From Vigna angularis (lineage: Eukaryota; Streptophyta; Magnoliopsida; Fabales; Fabaceae), in the NCBI RefSeq assembly GCF_016808095.1, contig NC_068975.1:26463501-26527500 (forward strand): a stretch of DNA of 64,000 nt. Reading direction: 5' to 3'. The translations under genes and the position numbers were made by a program. The notes below the pieces were generated by a model. It worked only from the letters and a program-made list of their open reading frames with translations. It was not told the origin of the DNA and did no database searches. Positions 63,450 through 64,000 of the stretch are shown here, piece by piece (position 1 is the first letter of the stretch; the number at the start of each line of letters is the position of its first letter).

Positions 63450-63749
63450 GACTTTTTGGAGGGAGGGTCCCATTGGCGTGCATCCAGTAGAAATTGAACC
63501 TACGAATTCGCAAATTATGAGTTGGGCGCTTTAACCATTCAGCCATGGATGCTTAGCGGGAATCCTCGTACATGGTGAATAACCAAATTCCAATTGAAGT
63601 GAAATCTTTCGGATAAATCAATGCAATTAGGAGGATTCGATGAAAGGACATCAATTCAAATCCTGGATTTTCGAATTGAGAGAGATATTGAGAAAAATCA
63701 AGAATTCTCGCTATTTCTTAGATTCATGGACCCAATTAAATTCAGCGGA
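63450..63749 (+). pseudogene. Plastid-derived insert: trnI-CAU to the start of ycf2
   Basis: The inverted-repeat segment of plastid DNA holding trnI-CAU (minus) and the ycf2 start (plus) is nearly unchanged. From 63640 the frame reads [20 protein letters not shown] then [17 protein letters not shown], and stops where plastid homology ends near 63749. This is a nuclear plastid fragment, not a functional ycf2. Confidence 0.93.
63480..63552 (-). pseudogene. trnI-CAU copy within the plastid insert
   Basis: The 73-nt cloverleaf GCATCCATGGCTGAATGGTT … CATAAT … TACTGGATGC has the CAU anticodon. It differs from the plastid form I know at two places: TTTGCG for TTGGCG after the anticodon arm, and a C-to-T change in the T-stem giving a G-U pair. 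It needs plastid lysidine modification, so it is presumably not used in the nucleus. Confidence 0.9.
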
Positions 63750-64000
63750 ATACTGATGGTGCAAGGGATTGTCCTAATTTGATAGAGTTATCAAAATGGG
63801 TTAACACGAGTTCAAGACCAAATTGGATTAAAAAAATTTACAAATTTCAGTTCATGCCAAAAATGGGTTCAATCCACTAAAAACTCAATTCGCCAACCCA
63901 AACATAAGAAACCTCCATTCACTTTTAATTTGACAATCTAACCTAAAACACAAACAAACTCTTTTTTTTTTTTGGAAAGAAGCTCACGCCCCATGACACT
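63750..64000. other. Intergenic DNA at the window end
   Basis: No feature recognised. Confidence 0.5.

Noticed and set aside
63640..63756. A functional ycf2 or a plastid contig misplaced in the window
   Set aside because: Homology stops after about 37 codons and continues into nuclear-like AT-rich DNA, so it is an inserted fragment.

Overview
The window is plant nuclear DNA, almost certainly from a phaseoloid legume (Vigna/Phaseolus type). Spliced genes with plant intron borders sit in AT-rich, transposon-filled intergenic DNA. There are plastid-derived fragments, a plant-type U1 snRNA gene, and repeats typical of bean and soybean relatives. The species assignment is inference.

Genes. Six intact genes were recognised; five of them are spliced protein genes on the minus strand. 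Three are paralogous BAHD acyltransferases of the benzyl-alcohol benzoyltransferase / alcohol acyltransferase type: A 2419-3852, B 22555-24024 and C 29383-31176. Each has two exons and a phase-0 intron at the same codon, so they are a dispersed tandem array. A 20S proteasome beta-7 subunit (PBG1 type) runs 46191-51286 in six exons; its last exon lies beyond a 3.67 kb intron full of retrotransposon debris. A complete ten-exon cytosolic O-acetylserine(thiol)lyase (cysteine synthase) lies at 54464-57275. Between these two, on the plus strand, is a U1 snRNA gene (53220-53380) with upstream element, TATA box and 3' box. Near it are a decayed U2-like snRNA and a ghost of the cysteine synthase introns.

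Mobile DNA. Mutator-like elements (MULEs) dominate, and most can be delimited to the base by 9-bp target duplications. A 4.2 kb MULE (4133-8319) splits the gene A promoter. A Pack-MULE (20155-21604) carries an AP2/ERF fragment. A second Pack-MULE (25833-28415) carries pieces of at least four host genes. Short MULE-type MITEs lie at 18917-19286, 53988-54156, 59996-60232 and 62117-62406, and a decayed MULE transposase at about 42050-43020. There is a complete non-coding LTR retrotransposon (9939-17073) with nearly identical 2.2 kb LTRs. Three related antisense LTRs lie at 1-2137, 31835-about 33020 and 36453-38944. A non-autonomous gypsy element sits in the PBG1 intron and a LINE relic lies at about 62700-63260. 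Plastid DNA has been inserted at about 17900-18360 (rpl20 plus an rbcL-leader-like piece) and about 63450-63750 (trnI-CAU plus the start of ycf2).

How it fits together. The BAHD genes appear to have evolved by tandem duplication and exchange. Genes A and C share a promoter, whereas A resembles B through exon 1, the intron and early exon 2. MULEs inserted between and upstream of the copies, and the intact paralogous copies serve as empty-site references. No wholly new molecular system was found. The most notable content is the record of gene-fragment capture by MULEs, the promoter and intron insertions, and the snRNA loci.
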